From Verrucomicrobiota bacterium (GTDB taxonomy: Bacteria; Verrucomicrobiota; Verrucomicrobiia; Methylacidiphilales; Verrucolacustridaceae): a DNA stretch of 44,478 nt. The translations under genes and the position numbers were made by a program. The stretch covers positions 1-44,478 of the forward strand of contig RFMG01000156.1 of NCBI GenBank assembly GCA_009927835.1, in the 5' to 3' direction. Below are positions 21,400-30,715 of the stretch, piece by piece. The notes beneath the pieces are model-generated. The model made no database searches. It saw only the letters and a list, made by a program, of their open reading frames with translations, and was not told the origin of the DNA. The number at the start of each line of letters is the position of its first letter. The first letter of the stretch is position 1.

Positions 21400-21965
21400 C
21401 AGCGGATCAAGTCGTCGAGGTTTTTCGCCGATGTGGGGCGCTCCTCCATGGGCATTTTGTCCTTCGGTCAGGTTTGCACAGCCGGACCTACTTTCAGTGC
21501 GCCCTTGTTTTGCAGGACCCGGTGGCGACGTCGGAGCTGTGCGGCGCGATGGTGGAGAAACTTAAGATTGAAAAATGGGTTTTTCACTCTGTGATTTCGC
21601 CCGCCATGGGGGGGATTTTGGTGGGGCATGAGGTGGCTCGTCATCTGGGGCGGAGACATATTTTTGCGGAGAAGGCGGATGGGCAGTTGCGAATCCGGCG
21701 ATTTGCGGTCAAGCCAGGGGAAAAGTTCCTAGTGGCGGAGGATGTGATCACCACCGGAGGCGCCGTCCGTGAAGTGATGGATCGGGTCAGAGAGGCGGGT
21801 GGGGAGGTGGTGGGAGTCGCCTGTTTGGTGAACCGGAGTGAGAGCAAGCCCGAGCTGGGGGCACCCCTCTGCTCCCTTCTGTCCCTGCCGGTGGAGACAT
21901 TTTCCCCCGCCTCCATTCCTGACGATCTCAGGAGTATCCCCGCCGTGAAGCCGGGAAGCCGCTAG
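21396..21965 (+). CDS. pyrE: Orotate phosphoribosyltransferase
   Basis: Pyrimidine-pathway enzyme of 189 residues that joins orotate and PRPP to OMP. Motifs: HGHFVLRSGLHSRTYFQCALVLQDP (orotate/OPRTase N-terminus), ISPAMGGILVGHEVARHLGRRHIFAEK (loop with catalytic Lys), and FLVAEDVITTGGAVREVMDRV, the PRPP-binding signature ending in TTGG. The ATG at 21396 overlaps the ridA stop by 4 bp, so translation is coupled. An open frame continues upstream of this start through ridA but encodes nothing similar to the family. An imperfect CTTGG...CCAAG hairpin at about 21977-21995 follows the stop; without a T-run it is a weak terminator candidate. Confidence 0.94.
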   Translation: MTADQVVEVFRRCGALLHGHFVLRSGLHSRTYFQCALVLQDPVATSELCGAMVEKLKIEKWVFHSVISPAMGGILVGHEVARHLGRRHIFAEKADGQLRIRRFAVKPGEKFLVAEDVITTGGAVREVMDRVREAGGEVVGVACLVNRSESKPELGAPLCSLLSLPVETFSPASIPDDLRSIPAVKPGSR

Positions 21966-22012
21966 CTGGTTTCCCGCTTGGCCTTTGGGCCCAAGTGCGT
22001 TCCAATTGACCC

Positions 22013-22540
22013 ATGAAACGCACGCCTCAACCGATCCGTTTCAGTTGGGAATTGGGTAAAGTCCCCTTGCAGCAACCCTCCTTACCCGCCAAGCATGAAA
22101 TCAAGCTGCAACCCAACCCGGACGTGGGGGCCCTTTGGGAGGGTATTCAACGCGCTTTTTTGAATGAAAAGTCGTGGATCATCGGGTTGGAGGCTCATTT
22201 GGATGAGCTGAGGAAAAAGACCTTCCCCGAGGGGAAGCCCGCGGCGGGAATGGAGGTGCTTGTCCTCGCGCATGGGTCCCGGGTGATTGGTGTGAGCGCC
22301 TTGCGAGCCGAGGAGGGAGCGGGTCCGCAGCTGCTTTCGGGCATCATTTTGGATTACGAGTACCAGCGACGCGGCCTTGGAACGGCTCTTTTGCACGCCT
22401 CCTTGCGGCACCTGGCGGAAAGAGGGTTGGGGGCGGCTTCGGTGATCACAAGGGAGGGAATTCCCGCCGCGCGCTACCTTTATCCGAAATTCGGCGGAAA
22501 AGGCGCCGTGATCGACCTCAATACGCCAACCGGGAGCTAA
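22013..22540 (+). CDS. GNAT family N-acetyltransferase
   Basis: Protein of 175 residues with an acetyl-CoA-dependent acyltransferase fold. The N-terminal 80 residues contain a charged helical part (DVGALWEGIQRAFLNEKSWIIGLEAHLDEL). EVLVLAHGSRVIGVSALRAEEG forms the central strands. LLSGIILDYEYQRRGLGTALLHASLRHLAERG is motif A with the acetyl-CoA pyrophosphate loop QRRGLG. The end EGIPAARYLYPKFGGKG matches the usual motif B region. The acceptor is unknown. The gene starts with TTGACCC directly before ATG, and the next gene starts 2 bp after it ends. Confidence 0.85.
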   Translation: MKRTPQPIRFSWELGKVPLQQPSLPAKHEIKLQPNPDVGALWEGIQRAFLNEKSWIIGLEAHLDELRKKTFPEGKPAAGMEVLVLAHGSRVIGVSALRAEEGAGPQLLSGIILDYEYQRRGLGTALLHASLRHLAERGLGAASVITREGIPAARYLYPKFGGKGAVIDLNTPTGS

Positions 22541-22542
22541 CC

Positions 22543-23960
22543 ATGATCCCCTCGTTTGACCTGGCCGTCATCGGCGGGGGAAGTGCGGGTTATGCCGCGG
22601 CGAGGACGGCCCGGGGCCTGGGTCTGAAGGTGGCTGTTGTCGAAGGGGGGAGGCAAGTCGGCGGACTCTGTATTTTACGCGGGTGCATGCCGACCAAGAC
22701 TTTTTTGGAAAGTGCCCACCGGAATCACGAGATTACCCGGGCCGCTGAGTTCGGAATCCGTGTCGGCAAGCCAAAGCCGGACTGGAAGGCAATTCTCCAA
22801 AGGAAAGACCGCCTGATCAGGGAGTTTGCGTCGTACCGGAAAGGGCAGTTGGAGAAAGGGGGCTTCACCTTTTACCGGGCACAGGCCAAGTTTCTCGGTC
22901 CTCACCGGCTGGGACTGGAGGCGGTGGGAGAGAAGAGGGTTCCTGACGAAATCGAGGCGAAGACTTTTGTCGTGGCCACGGGATCGCAAACGGCCCGCCG
23001 AGAGATTTCGGGGCTGGAGGAGGCGGGATACTGGACGAGTGACGATTGTCTGAGGGTTGCTCGACCGGTGAGGAGCCTGATTGTTCTTGGAGGGCGGGCG
23101 GTGGCGATGGAGTTCGCGCAGTACTACGCCCATTTGGGGGTCAAGGTGACGGTTCTTCAGAGGAGCGAACGGTTATTGCCTGAATCCGATCCGGAGGTGG
23201 GCGCGGTGATGGCTGAGGTCTTTCGGCGAAACGGAATGAAGGTCTTTTGTGGAACCCGGATCGAGCGGGTGGAAAAAAAGGATGGGAAAAAACGCGTTAT
23301 TTTTCAGGAACGGGGAAAGCGCAGGTTTGTGGAAGCAGAGCAGATTCTGCAGGCGTTGGGCAGGGAACCCGACCTGGCGGGCTGCGATTATCGGAAGCCG
23401 GCGTGAAATCGGAAAATGGCAAAGTGGTGACCCAGGGCACCCAGCAAACGAATGTTCCCCATATCCTGGCGGCGGGGGATGTTTGCGGTCCGTACGAGGT
23501 GGTGCACCTGGCGATCCAGCAGGGGGAGGTGGCGGCGAAAAACGCGGCGGCGCTGGTTGCGGGTAGGGAACCGGGGGAGCGGATGGATTACCGCCTCAAG
23601 CTGGAGGTGATTTTCACCTCTCCGGAGGTCGCCGGGGTGGGGTATTCGGAGAAGGAGTGTCATGACAAGGGGTGGGAGATTGTGACGGCGAGTTATCCGT
23701 TTGCGGATCACGGGAAGTCGATGGTGATGGGAGCGATGGATGGTTTTGTGAAGCTGATCGCGCTCAAGCCAAAAGGGGAGATTGTGGGTGCGGAGGTGGT
23801 GGGGCCGCACGCCTCCGACCTGATCCATGAGCCGCTGGCGGTGATACGGTACCGGGGGACGGCGGAGGAGATGATGAATTTGCCCCACTACCATCCGACG
23901 TTGTCGGAAATATGGACCTACCCTGCGGAGGAGATCGCCGAAAAATTCAGGACTTATTAA
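22543..23960 (+). pseudogene. Dihydrolipoamide/mercuric reductase-like flavoprotein, frameshifted
   Basis: Class I pyridine-nucleotide disulfide oxidoreductase in two frames. The first part (22543-23406, 287 residues) has the FAD loop AVIGGGSAGYAAARTARGLG, the redox motif CILRGC followed by MPTKT, and an NAD(P) loop VLGGRAVAMEFAQYYAHLG. It breaks after LGREPDLAGC. The second part resumes in another frame (from about 23384; a GTG lies at 23403) as LRLSEAGVKSENG, then VPHILAAGDVCGPYE, and ends at 23960 with the dimer-interface His-Glu motif HYHPTLSE. One missing base, most simply a G in the GGG at 23379-23381, restores LAGLRLSEAGV and a normal protein of about 470 residues. It is either a recent mutation or a sequencing error. 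Substrate unknown; the fold includes E3 of 2-oxoacid and glycine-cleavage complexes. Confidence 0.88.
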
Positions 23961-24016
23961 CCACTCCAGCTTATTTTTTTGTTGTTGCAGAGGTTCAAGG
24001 CTGTTGGCTTTGACCC

Positions 24017-25360
24017 ATGAAAAAAATCCTGCCTCTCTTGGTGACCTGTGCGCTCTCCTCCTTTTCATGGGCTGATGGCGCCCCGGATGCGTCCGCCCAT
24101 GACACCAAAAAAATGGTTCAAAACAATTTTGTCGAAACGGCCCAAAAGGGGATCAAGCTCAGTGGATATGTCGATGCTGGCTACAGCTACAACTTCACAG
24201 GATCAGGAAATAACTCGATGGTTTGCACGAGATACGCCACCGATACGGCTCAGCGCGGCGATTTCAACCTCTACGCGGTCAAGCTCGCTCTCGAGAAAGC
24301 CCTGACCTCGGAGAACAAGGCACAGGCCGGGTTTCGGACGGATGTCATGATTGGTGAGGACGCGTCCTACTTCATCAACCGGACCCCCAATGCCGGCTTT
24401 AATACGAACAACAACTCCAACAGCCTCTTTTTGGAGCAGGCGTATGCCTCGATCCGAGCCCCTGTCGGAAATGGTTGGGACTTCAAGGCGGGCAAGTTTG
24501 TCTCGACGATGGGGTATGAGGTGATGGAGCGGCCTGCCAACATGAATACCACTTACGGGATCCTCTTTAACGTGATGCCCTTGTATTACACGGGGGTTTT
24601 GTCGTCCTACAGGTTTGATGATAATCTGGACGGAAAGCTGGGGGTTGTGAACGGGTCCAACAGTGACAACAACACGACCTTAAATCCGAACGCGGGGGAT
24701 GGGGTGGCATTATTGGCCTCCCTGAATGTCACGGCCCCAGGGGGCAACGCAAACTGGAGCAATAATTTTCAGTACAGCAGCGCGTACGATAACAACACCT
24801 CGACCGGGTCCACATACAGCAGTTTGACATCCTCGAGCCAGCCCGCGAGAGCCAACAATGGCAACATTTCAGCCTACATGCTTCTGTACAATTCCTGGGG
24901 AAATTGGGCGCCAAAATTTGCCAACGACAAGCTTTTGCTCGCCTTTAACACGGTCTTCGGAAACATCAGCGGTTCTGCTGAGAGCAGAACGTCCAACATA
25001 AACACACATTGGTACGGGGCAGGGGCTTATGCCAAATACCAGTTCAACGACTGGTTCAGTCTCTCCAGCCGCGGGGAGTACTTGGGCAGCAATAACGATG
25101 GAGTGATTGGTTATGTCGGTGCCAGCACCACCACCAACACACCGGAAGCCAACAACCCCACCCGACATGTCACCGGGGTAAATCTATGGGAGTACACCCT
25201 CACAGCCGGCTTCAATGTGATCGACAACCTGCTCCTTCGCGCCGAATACCGTTTGGATTGGGGTTCCAATCTTTATCAGGTACAGAGTGGAGCGGCCCAG
25301 CCGGAAGGTCAGAACGGTCCGGCGCACTACGCCGGGGCGGAGGTGGTTTACAGCTTCTAA
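24017..25360 (+). CDS. Outer-membrane beta-barrel porin (OmpL/BBP2-like)
   Basis: Protein of 447 residues with a signal peptide (MKKILPLLVTCALSSFSWA). The rest is rich in Asn, Ser, Gly, Tyr and Trp with alternating hydrophobic strands. GIKLSGYVDAGYSYNF near the start and the C-terminal AGAEVVYSF, ending in Phe, are typical of outer-membrane barrels recognised by BamA. FLEQAYASIRAPVGNGWDFKAGKFVSTMGYEV resembles the putative beta-barrel porin-2 family. It probably forms a diffusion channel of unknown specificity. A hairpin terminator candidate follows 3 bp after the stop. Upstream is a T-rich stretch with TTGACCC directly before ATG. Confidence 0.85.
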   Translation: MKKILPLLVTCALSSFSWADGAPDASAHDTKKMVQNNFVETAQKGIKLSGYVDAGYSYNFTGSGNNSMVCTRYATDTAQRGDFNLYAVKLALEKALTSENKAQAGFRTDVMIGEDASYFINRTPNAGFNTNNNSNSLFLEQAYASIRAPVGNGWDFKAGKFVSTMGYEVMERPANMNTTYGILFNVMPLYYTGVLSSYRFDDNLDGKLGVVNGSNSDNNTTLNPNAGDGVALLASLNVTAPGGNANWSNNFQYSSAYDNNTSTGSTYSSLTSSSQPARANNGNISAYMLLYNSWGNWAPKFANDKLLLAFNTVFGNISGSAESRTSNINTHWYGAGAYAKYQFNDWFSLSSRGEYLGSNNDGVIGYVGASTTTNTPEANNPTRHVTGVNLWEYTLTAGFNVIDNLLLRAEYRLDWGSNLYQVQSGAAQPEGQNGPAHYAGAEVVYSF

Positions 25361-25362
25361 GT

Positions 25363-25389
25363 CCCCGCATTCGGGGTTCTGCAACCCCG
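25363..25389 (+). terminator. Hairpin terminator with two alternative stems
   Basis: CCCCG (25363-25367), loop CATT, CGGGG (25372-25376) is one hairpin. CGGGGTT (25372-25378), loop CTGC, AACCCCG (25383-25389) is a second, stronger one using the same middle strand. It lies between the porin gene and the convergent gcvP, so it may stop transcription from both sides. There is no following T-run, so termination is not certain. A further GCCAAG (25392-25397)/CTTGGC (25415-25420) pair fills the rest of the gap. Confidence 0.55.
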
Positions 25390-25420
25390 AAGCCAAGGGT
25401 ATGGGGTCCTTAAACTTGGC

Positions 25421-28335
25421 CTAGGAGGCCAACTCTTCGACCGTTGGGCAGGAGCAGACGAGATTGCGATCGCCATGGACGGCGTCGATCCGGGAGACGG
25501 TGGGCCAATATTTCCAGTTCCGCGTCCAGTGGGCAGGGTAGGCGGCTTTCTCGCGTGAGTAGGGGCGGTCCCATGATTCCGAGGCGACATCGGCGGCGGG
25601 GTGAGGGGCCAACTTCAAGGGGTTGCGGGTGCGATCCATTTTGCCCGATTCGATTTCAGCGATCTCCTGCCGGATTGAGATGAGTGCGTCGGCAAAGCGG
25701 TCCAGTTCTTCACGGGATTCGGATTCGGTGGGCTCGATCATCAGGGTTCCACCCACGGGCCAGGACATCGTCGGGGCGTGAAATCCGTAATCCATGAGGC
25801 GCTTGGCAACATCCTCGACCTCGATACCCGCGGAGGCCTTGAAGGGCCGGATATCCAGGATGAACTCGTGGGCAACCCAGCCTCCCGCCCCACGGTAAAG
25901 GATCGGGTAGTGGGGGGAGAGGCGTTTCGCGAGATAGTTGGCATTCAGAATCGCGACTTCGGTGCAACGCGCAAGGCCCCTGCCTCCGACCATGGCCAGG
26001 AACATCCAGGGAATGACCAGAATACTGGCACTGCCATAGGGGGCGGAGGCAACGGCTCCGACCTGGTTCCTTTTCAAGGCTTGGTGGGGATGGGAGGGAA
26101 GAAAGGGGCTAGATGACTTGCCACGGCGATCGGGCCGACTCCAGGACCGCCTCCGCCATGGGGAATGCAGAAGGTTTTATGTAGATTCAAGTGGCAGGCA
26201 TCGACCCCGAATTCCCCCGGGCGGCAGATACCGACGAGGGCGTTGAGGTTGGCTCCATCCATGTAGACCTGGCCGCCCGCTTGATGGACTTTTGCGCAAA
26301 GATCCCGGATGGCCGTTTCGAAGACCCCATGGGTGGAGGGATAGGTGACCATGGCGGCGGCGACCCGAGGCCCGTGTTCCTTGAGTTTTGCATCCAGGTC
26401 GGAGAGGTCGACGTTGCCTTGGGAATCACAAGCCACGGGGATGACGCGAAAGCCGACAAGGACGGCGCTGGCGGGATTTGTTCCGTGGGCGGAAACCGGA
26501 ATCAGGCAGACATCCCGCTGGGTGTCTCCGCGAGAGTAGTGCCAAGCCCGGATCGACAGAAGCCCGGCATACTCCCCCTGAGAACCCGCATTGGGCTGGA
26601 GGGAGACATGGGGCAGACCGGTGATTTCCCCCAGCCAAGTCTCCAAATCATGGATGATCCGCAGGTAGCCGGGGTTTTGGTCGGCAGGTGCGTACGGATG
26701 GGGTTCGGAAATGGTCGACCAACCCAGAGGGGTGAGTTCGGAGGCCGCATTCAGTTTCATGGTGCAGGAACCGAGAGGGACCATCGACTGGGCGGGAGTG
26801 AGATCCTTGGCGGCGAGACGCCGGATGTAGCGGAGCAGCTCGTTCTCATTTGCGTGAGAGGTAAAGATCGGATGACGAAGGGCGGGGGACTTCCGGGCAA
26901 GAGGGGTGGGAATCGGCGGGAATTCGGAGGAGGGGGGCGGGAGTTTGGTTGCCCCAAAAAAGGAGAGAAGACGGTCAACTTCGGCTTCGTCGGTCCGCTC
27001 GTCCAACGTGATGCCAAGATCACCATTCGGGAAATCTCGAAAGTTTGTTTGAGCTTGCGCTGCCTTGAGACGTGCGGTTTTGAGCGCCGCGGGTGGGCCT
27101 TGGATATGGAGCGTGTCGAAGAAGGTGGGGTGGGCGATCGTCAAGCCGATGACCTTGAGTCCGGCCGCAAGCCGTTGGGTGTGTTGGTGAATGCGGAGGG
27201 CGATTTGATAGAGGCCTTTTGGGCCGTGGTGAATGGCGTACATCGAGGCGAGAGCAGCGAGGAGGGCCTGGGCGGTGCAGATGTTGCTGGTGGCGCGGTC
27301 GCGACGGATATGCTGCTCGCGGGTTTGGAGGGAAAGCCGATAGGCGGTACGACCTGCAGTGTCTTTCGAGACACCGATCAGCCGACCGGGAAGCAATCGT
27401 TGGTAGGCGAGGCGGGTGGCAAAGTAGGCGGCATGCGGACCACCAAAACCGATGGGGACGCCAAACCGTTGGGTGCTCCCAACGGCGACATCGGCGCCCA
27501 GTTCGCCAGGAGGGGTCAGGAGAAACAGGGAAAGTGGGTCGGCGATCATGATGGAGAGGGCGCCTGATTTTTTTAACTGTTCGATGGATGGGCGGGGATC
27601 GGCAACGCGCCCATCGCTTTCGGGGTAGGCCAGGATACCCGCAAAAAGATTGGAAGTTTCTTTTTCCGGGAAGGAGTCGGAGACAACAACCCTCCAGCCC
27701 AAGGCAGCGGCGCGTGTGGAGATTACGGAGGTGGACGATGGGTGAAGGCCCGGGGTCAACCAGAGGGTCTTTCGATTTTTATCGGCCATGGCGGCATAGG
27801 CGAGGGAGGCGGCTTCTGCGGCGGCTGTGCCCTCGTCCAGAAGAGAGGCGTTGGCGATCTCCATGCCGGTCAGCTCGAGCACCATGGTTTGGTAGTTCAG
27901 GAGGGCCTCGAGGCGGCCTTGGGAGATTTCCGGTTGGTAAGGGGTGTAGGAGGTGTACCAACCGGGATCCTCAAGAATGGCTCGGCGAAGGACGGGGGGA
28001 GTGATCGTACCGTGATAACCCAATCCGATGAGAGAGCGCCAAGGGGGATTGGCGGCTAGAATCTTCTCGAGGTCCGCCAAGGCGCGTGTTTCGGATCGGG
28101 CAGGTGGCAAGCGGGGGGGATGCGCGGAGGCTAAGCCTTTTGGAAGGGTGGCCTGAACTAGCTCCTCCAAAGAGGAGAGTCCAAGAGTTTGGAGCATCTC
28201 CTTTTCCGTCGCCTTGTTGGGTCCGAGGTGCCGCGAGAGAAAGGAGAGATCGTCGGCTAGGGGTGTACTCTTTGGGGCGGGGGTGGTCGCGGAGGGCTGG
28301 GTGGGTTTGGCCGGTGGAGCAAAGGCGGGGGTCAC
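25421..28335 (-). pseudogene. gcvP: Glycine dehydrogenase (decarboxylating), P protein, frameshifted
   Basis: P protein of the glycine cleavage system, which decarboxylates glycine on PLP and passes the aminomethyl group to lipoyl-GcvH. The first frame (28335 down to 26074, 753 residues) has LSFLSRHLGPN, YHGTITPPVLRRAILEDPGWYTSYTPYQPEISQGRLEALLNYQT, STQRFGVPIGFGGPHAAYF and the PLP lysine region [18 protein letters not shown], then stops after [13 protein letters not shown]. The second frame (26077 down to 25421, 218 residues) continues with [19 protein letters not shown] and the normal C-terminus. Together they give 971 residues, the usual single-chain length. This break is not the natural GcvPA/GcvPB boundary, which is near the middle. 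One missing base around 26077 explains it; a TTG there overlaps the TGA stop, so restart is conceivable. No gcvT or gcvH is next to it. Confidence 0.92.
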
Positions 28336-28341
28336 GTATGG

Positions 28342-28369
28342 AAAATAATCGGGGGTAAGGGGTTGGCAA
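28342..28369 (-). promoter_or_regulatory. Candidate promoter of gcvP (leaderless)
   Basis: Reading the minus strand: TTGCCA (28364-28369), 16 nt, TATTTT (28342-28347), then 6 nt to the GTG start at 28335. The short distance suggests transcription starts at the initiation codon. No glycine riboswitch is present in this 85-bp gap. Confidence 0.45.
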
Positions 28370-28408
28370 GGGGTTCGGTAAAGTTGGTCAGATGAGGTTG
28401 GGAATAGT

Positions 28409-28414
28409 TAGTCT
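28409..28414 (+). promoter_or_regulatory. Candidate -10 of the P1B-4 ATPase gene (leaderless)
   Basis: TAGTCT lies 6 nt before the GTG start at 28421. A TTGGTC at 28384-28389 is a possible -35, though 19 nt is a long spacer. The gene is divergent from gcvP with 85 bp between start codons. Confidence 0.4.
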
Positions 28415-28420
28415 AGGGAA

Positions 28421-30706
28421 GTGCACCAGCATGAGGTAAAAAACTGCGGGCTGGATCTTTTGGCTCATGAGTTGAGCGAGTCATCCGATTTGAGGGCCCT
28501 GTCGATCTCCTTTTATGAGGGGCGGATTGATTATGCAACGGCCGGGCAGGGGGAAGGGGAGAGGAGTGCAGTGGTGTTGGCGCAGACCGTCCGGAGTTTG
28601 GGAGGGGAGAGTGTTTGCCGGTGGACCCCGCCGGATTCCCGCTGCGGCAGGTGCGGTCGGCTTTTTGAGGGAAAGTGGGAGCAGGGGGTTTTTCTCCGAA
28701 GGGAGGAGGAGAGAATAATTCTGGAAAGGGAAAGTTGTCCGACGGCACCCAAGTTCTGGCTTTGGAGGATGCTGAGGGGGGTGAAGCTGGAGGTGAGGCA
28801 GTTGCCCTCGGTGGTGGGGGCCGGAACCAAATGGAAAGTCCCCCTGGTGTTGGCGCTGATTTGCGGTGGTGCGGGCATCCTGGGGTGGCTGACAGAAGGT
28901 TGGATGGGCAAAGCTTTCTTTGTCTTTGCTTACCTGGCCGGCGGATGGAAGACGGGAGAGGAGGTGCTGCACCGAGTGCGCTCGGGTGTTTTGGACATTC
29001 ATTTTCTCATGTTGGCTGTTGCAGTGGGGGCGGCGGCTGTGGGGCACTGGGATGAGGGGGCGTTGCTGCTTTTCCTGTTCTCCCTCAGCGGCGCTTTGGA
29101 GGAGTTGGCGGCGTACCGGACGGAGCGTGAGTTGGCGGGTTTATTTAGATCAGCCCCGAGGGAAGCCGTGAAGATTCTGGAGGACGGTTCGGAGCAGCGG
29201 GTTGCGGTGGAGCTGCTGGAGCCCGGGATGCAGGTGCGGGTTCGGCCGGGGGACGCTTTCCCCGTGGATGCGGAGGTGGTGGATGGCAGAACAAGTGCGG
29301 ATGAATCCAGCCTGACCGGCGAGGCAGCGCCTGTGGAAAAAGAGGTCGGATCCACCGTTCTGGCGGGCACCCTGAACTTGTGGGGGCGGGTGGACCTGCG
29401 GGTTTTGCGTCGAGCCAAGGAGAGTGCGCTGGAGGGCATCCTGCGATTGATTCGGGACGCGCAAGAGCAAAAGGCGCCAGCGCAGCGCTTTACCGACCGA
29501 TTTGGAACAAGATACACGCAGGCCATTCTGAGTTTAAGTCTGGTGATGTTCCTGATCTGGTGGGGGAGGACGGGGTGGGTGCGGGCGGAAATGGGAACGG
29601 CATTCTACCAAACGATGACGTTGTTGGTGGTGGCGTCCCCTTGCGCATTGGTCTTGTCGATACCCTCGGCCATTCTGGCCGGCATTGCCGCAGGGGCCAG
29701 AAGAGGGATTCTTTTCCGAGGGGGAGGCCCGATCGAGAGGTTGGGTTCGATTCGTCGCGTGGCATTGGACAAGACAGGGACCCTGACAACGGGGGAGATG
29801 AGGGTGCGAGGTATCGAGGTGGAGGGAAACAGCAGCGAGGAGCAGGTTTTATGCGGTGCCGCTGCCCTTGCGGCCCAGTCCCTCCACCCCGTCTCTGTCG
29901 CCATCGTCCGCGAGGTCAAAAAAAGGGGGTGGGGTGTGGCGGCGTTGAGCGATTTCTCGTCCGCGACAGGAGGCGGGGTGATGGGCAGGACGAAAGAGGG
30001 GGTGGAGTGTCGGCTTGGAAGGAGAAGCTTCCTCAAGGAGCCAGGCTGGGTAAAAGAAAAAGCGGCACCCGTTCCGGGCGTTTCCGAGGTTTTTTACGAG
30101 GGGGGCGGCGTCAGGGGAAGAATCCTCCTGGAGGATGAGATTCGAAAAAGCAGCCGACCGCTTCTTGCATGGCTGGCGCGGCAGGGATTGAAAGTGACAA
30201 TGCTTACCGGGGATCGGGAGGCTGCGGCCCGACTGGTGGCAGAGCAGGTCGGATTGAAAGATTTTCGTTTCGGGCTTCACCCCGAGGACAAGGTGGCGGC
30301 CATCCGGAGCTGGAACGCCCAAGGGGAGAAAGTGGCGATGGTGGGGGATGGCGTCAATGATGCGCCGAGCCTCGCGGTGGCAGAGATTGGGGTTGCGATG
30401 GGGGCACGCGGCACGGGCGCTGCATTGGCGGAGGCGGACATCATTCTGATGCGTGATCGTCTGGAGAGCTTTGCCGAGGCTTTTGACCTGAGCCGCAGAA
30501 CACGCGGGATCATCCTGCAGAACCTGGTCCTTTCGCTCGGGACGATTGTTGTTCTGGTGGTGGCGGCGATGGGGGCGGTCATTCCGTTGACCTTGGGAGT
30601 GGCGGGGCATGAGGGAAGCACGGTGATCGTCGTGTTGAACAGTCTCCGTTTGTTGGCGCCTCGGCGGGGATTTGGCGAGTTGCGCACGGGTGGGGAGAAG
30701 GTGTAG
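28421..30706 (+). CDS. P1B-4-type heavy-metal-translocating ATPase
   Basis: Metal-exporting P-type ATPase of 761 residues. The actuator loop SLTGEAAPVEKEVGSTVLAGTLN, phosphorylation site ALDKTGTLTTG, nucleotide-domain motif HPVSVAI, and MVGDGVNDAPSLAVAEIGVAMG are all present. The transmembrane metal site is SPC (VASPCALVLSIPSAIL), and the last helix has GHEGSTVIVVLNSLRLL. Both mark subgroup P1B-4 (CoaT/CtpD/PfeT), which exports Co(II) or Fe(II) rather than Cu or Cd. Unusually, about 120 residues precede the first membrane helix, including a CGRCG cysteine knuckle plus two more cysteines, whereas P1B-4 pumps usually lack an N-terminal metal domain. The start is GTG at 28421. adk and fmt genes follow closely. 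Confidence 0.92.
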   Translation: MHQHEVKNCGLDLLAHELSESSDLRALSISFYEGRIDYATAGQGEGERSAVVLAQTVRSLGGESVCRWTPPDSRCGRCGRLFEGKWEQGVFLRREEERIILERESCPTAPKFWLWRMLRGVKLEVRQLPSVVGAGTKWKVPLVLALICGGAGILGWLTEGWMGKAFFVFAYLAGGWKTGEEVLHRVRSGVLDIHFLMLAVAVGAAAVGHWDEGALLLFLFSLSGALEELAAYRTERELAGLFRSAPREAVKILEDGSEQRVAVELLEPGMQVRVRPGDAFPVDAEVVDGRTSADESSLTGEAAPVEKEVGSTVLAGTLNLWGRVDLRVLRRAKESALEGILRLIRDAQEQKAPAQRFTDRFGTRYTQAILSLSLVMFLIWWGRTGWVRAEMGTAFYQTMTLLVVASPCALVLSIPSAILAGIAAGARRGILFRGGGPIERLGSIRRVALDKTGTLTTGEMRVRGIEVEGNSSEEQVLCGAAALAAQSLHPVSVAIVREVKKRGWGVAALSDFSSATGGGVMGRTKEGVECRLGRRSFLKEPGWVKEKAAPVPGVSEVFYEGGGVRGRILLEDEIRKSSRPLLAWLARQGLKVTMLTGDREAAARLVAEQVGLKDFRFGLHPEDKVAAIRSWNAQGEKVAMVGDGVNDAPSLAVAEIGVAMGARGTGAALAEADIILMRDRLESFAEAFDLSRRTRGIILQNLVLSLGTIVVLVVAAMGAVIPLTLGVAGHEGSTVIVVLNSLRLLAPRRGFGELRTGGEKV

Positions 30707-30715
30707 GAAAGAGAG

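Noticed and set aside
20970..21965. A 331-residue version of PyrE reaching back through ridA
   Set aside because: The extra N-terminus has no similarity to the family and overlaps the well-supported ridA gene; the ATG at 21396 gives the normal length.
26191..27567. 458-codon plus-strand frame inside gcvP
   Set aside because: Gly/Asp-rich antisense shadow of gcvP; no family resemblance.
25421..28335. Two-subunit glycine decarboxylase (GcvPA and GcvPB)
   Set aside because: The break is at residue 753 of about 971 and not at the natural mid-protein boundary; a one-base loss explains it better.
28336..28420. Glycine riboswitch in front of gcvP
   Set aside because: The 85-bp gap has none of the conserved glycine aptamer blocks and is too short.
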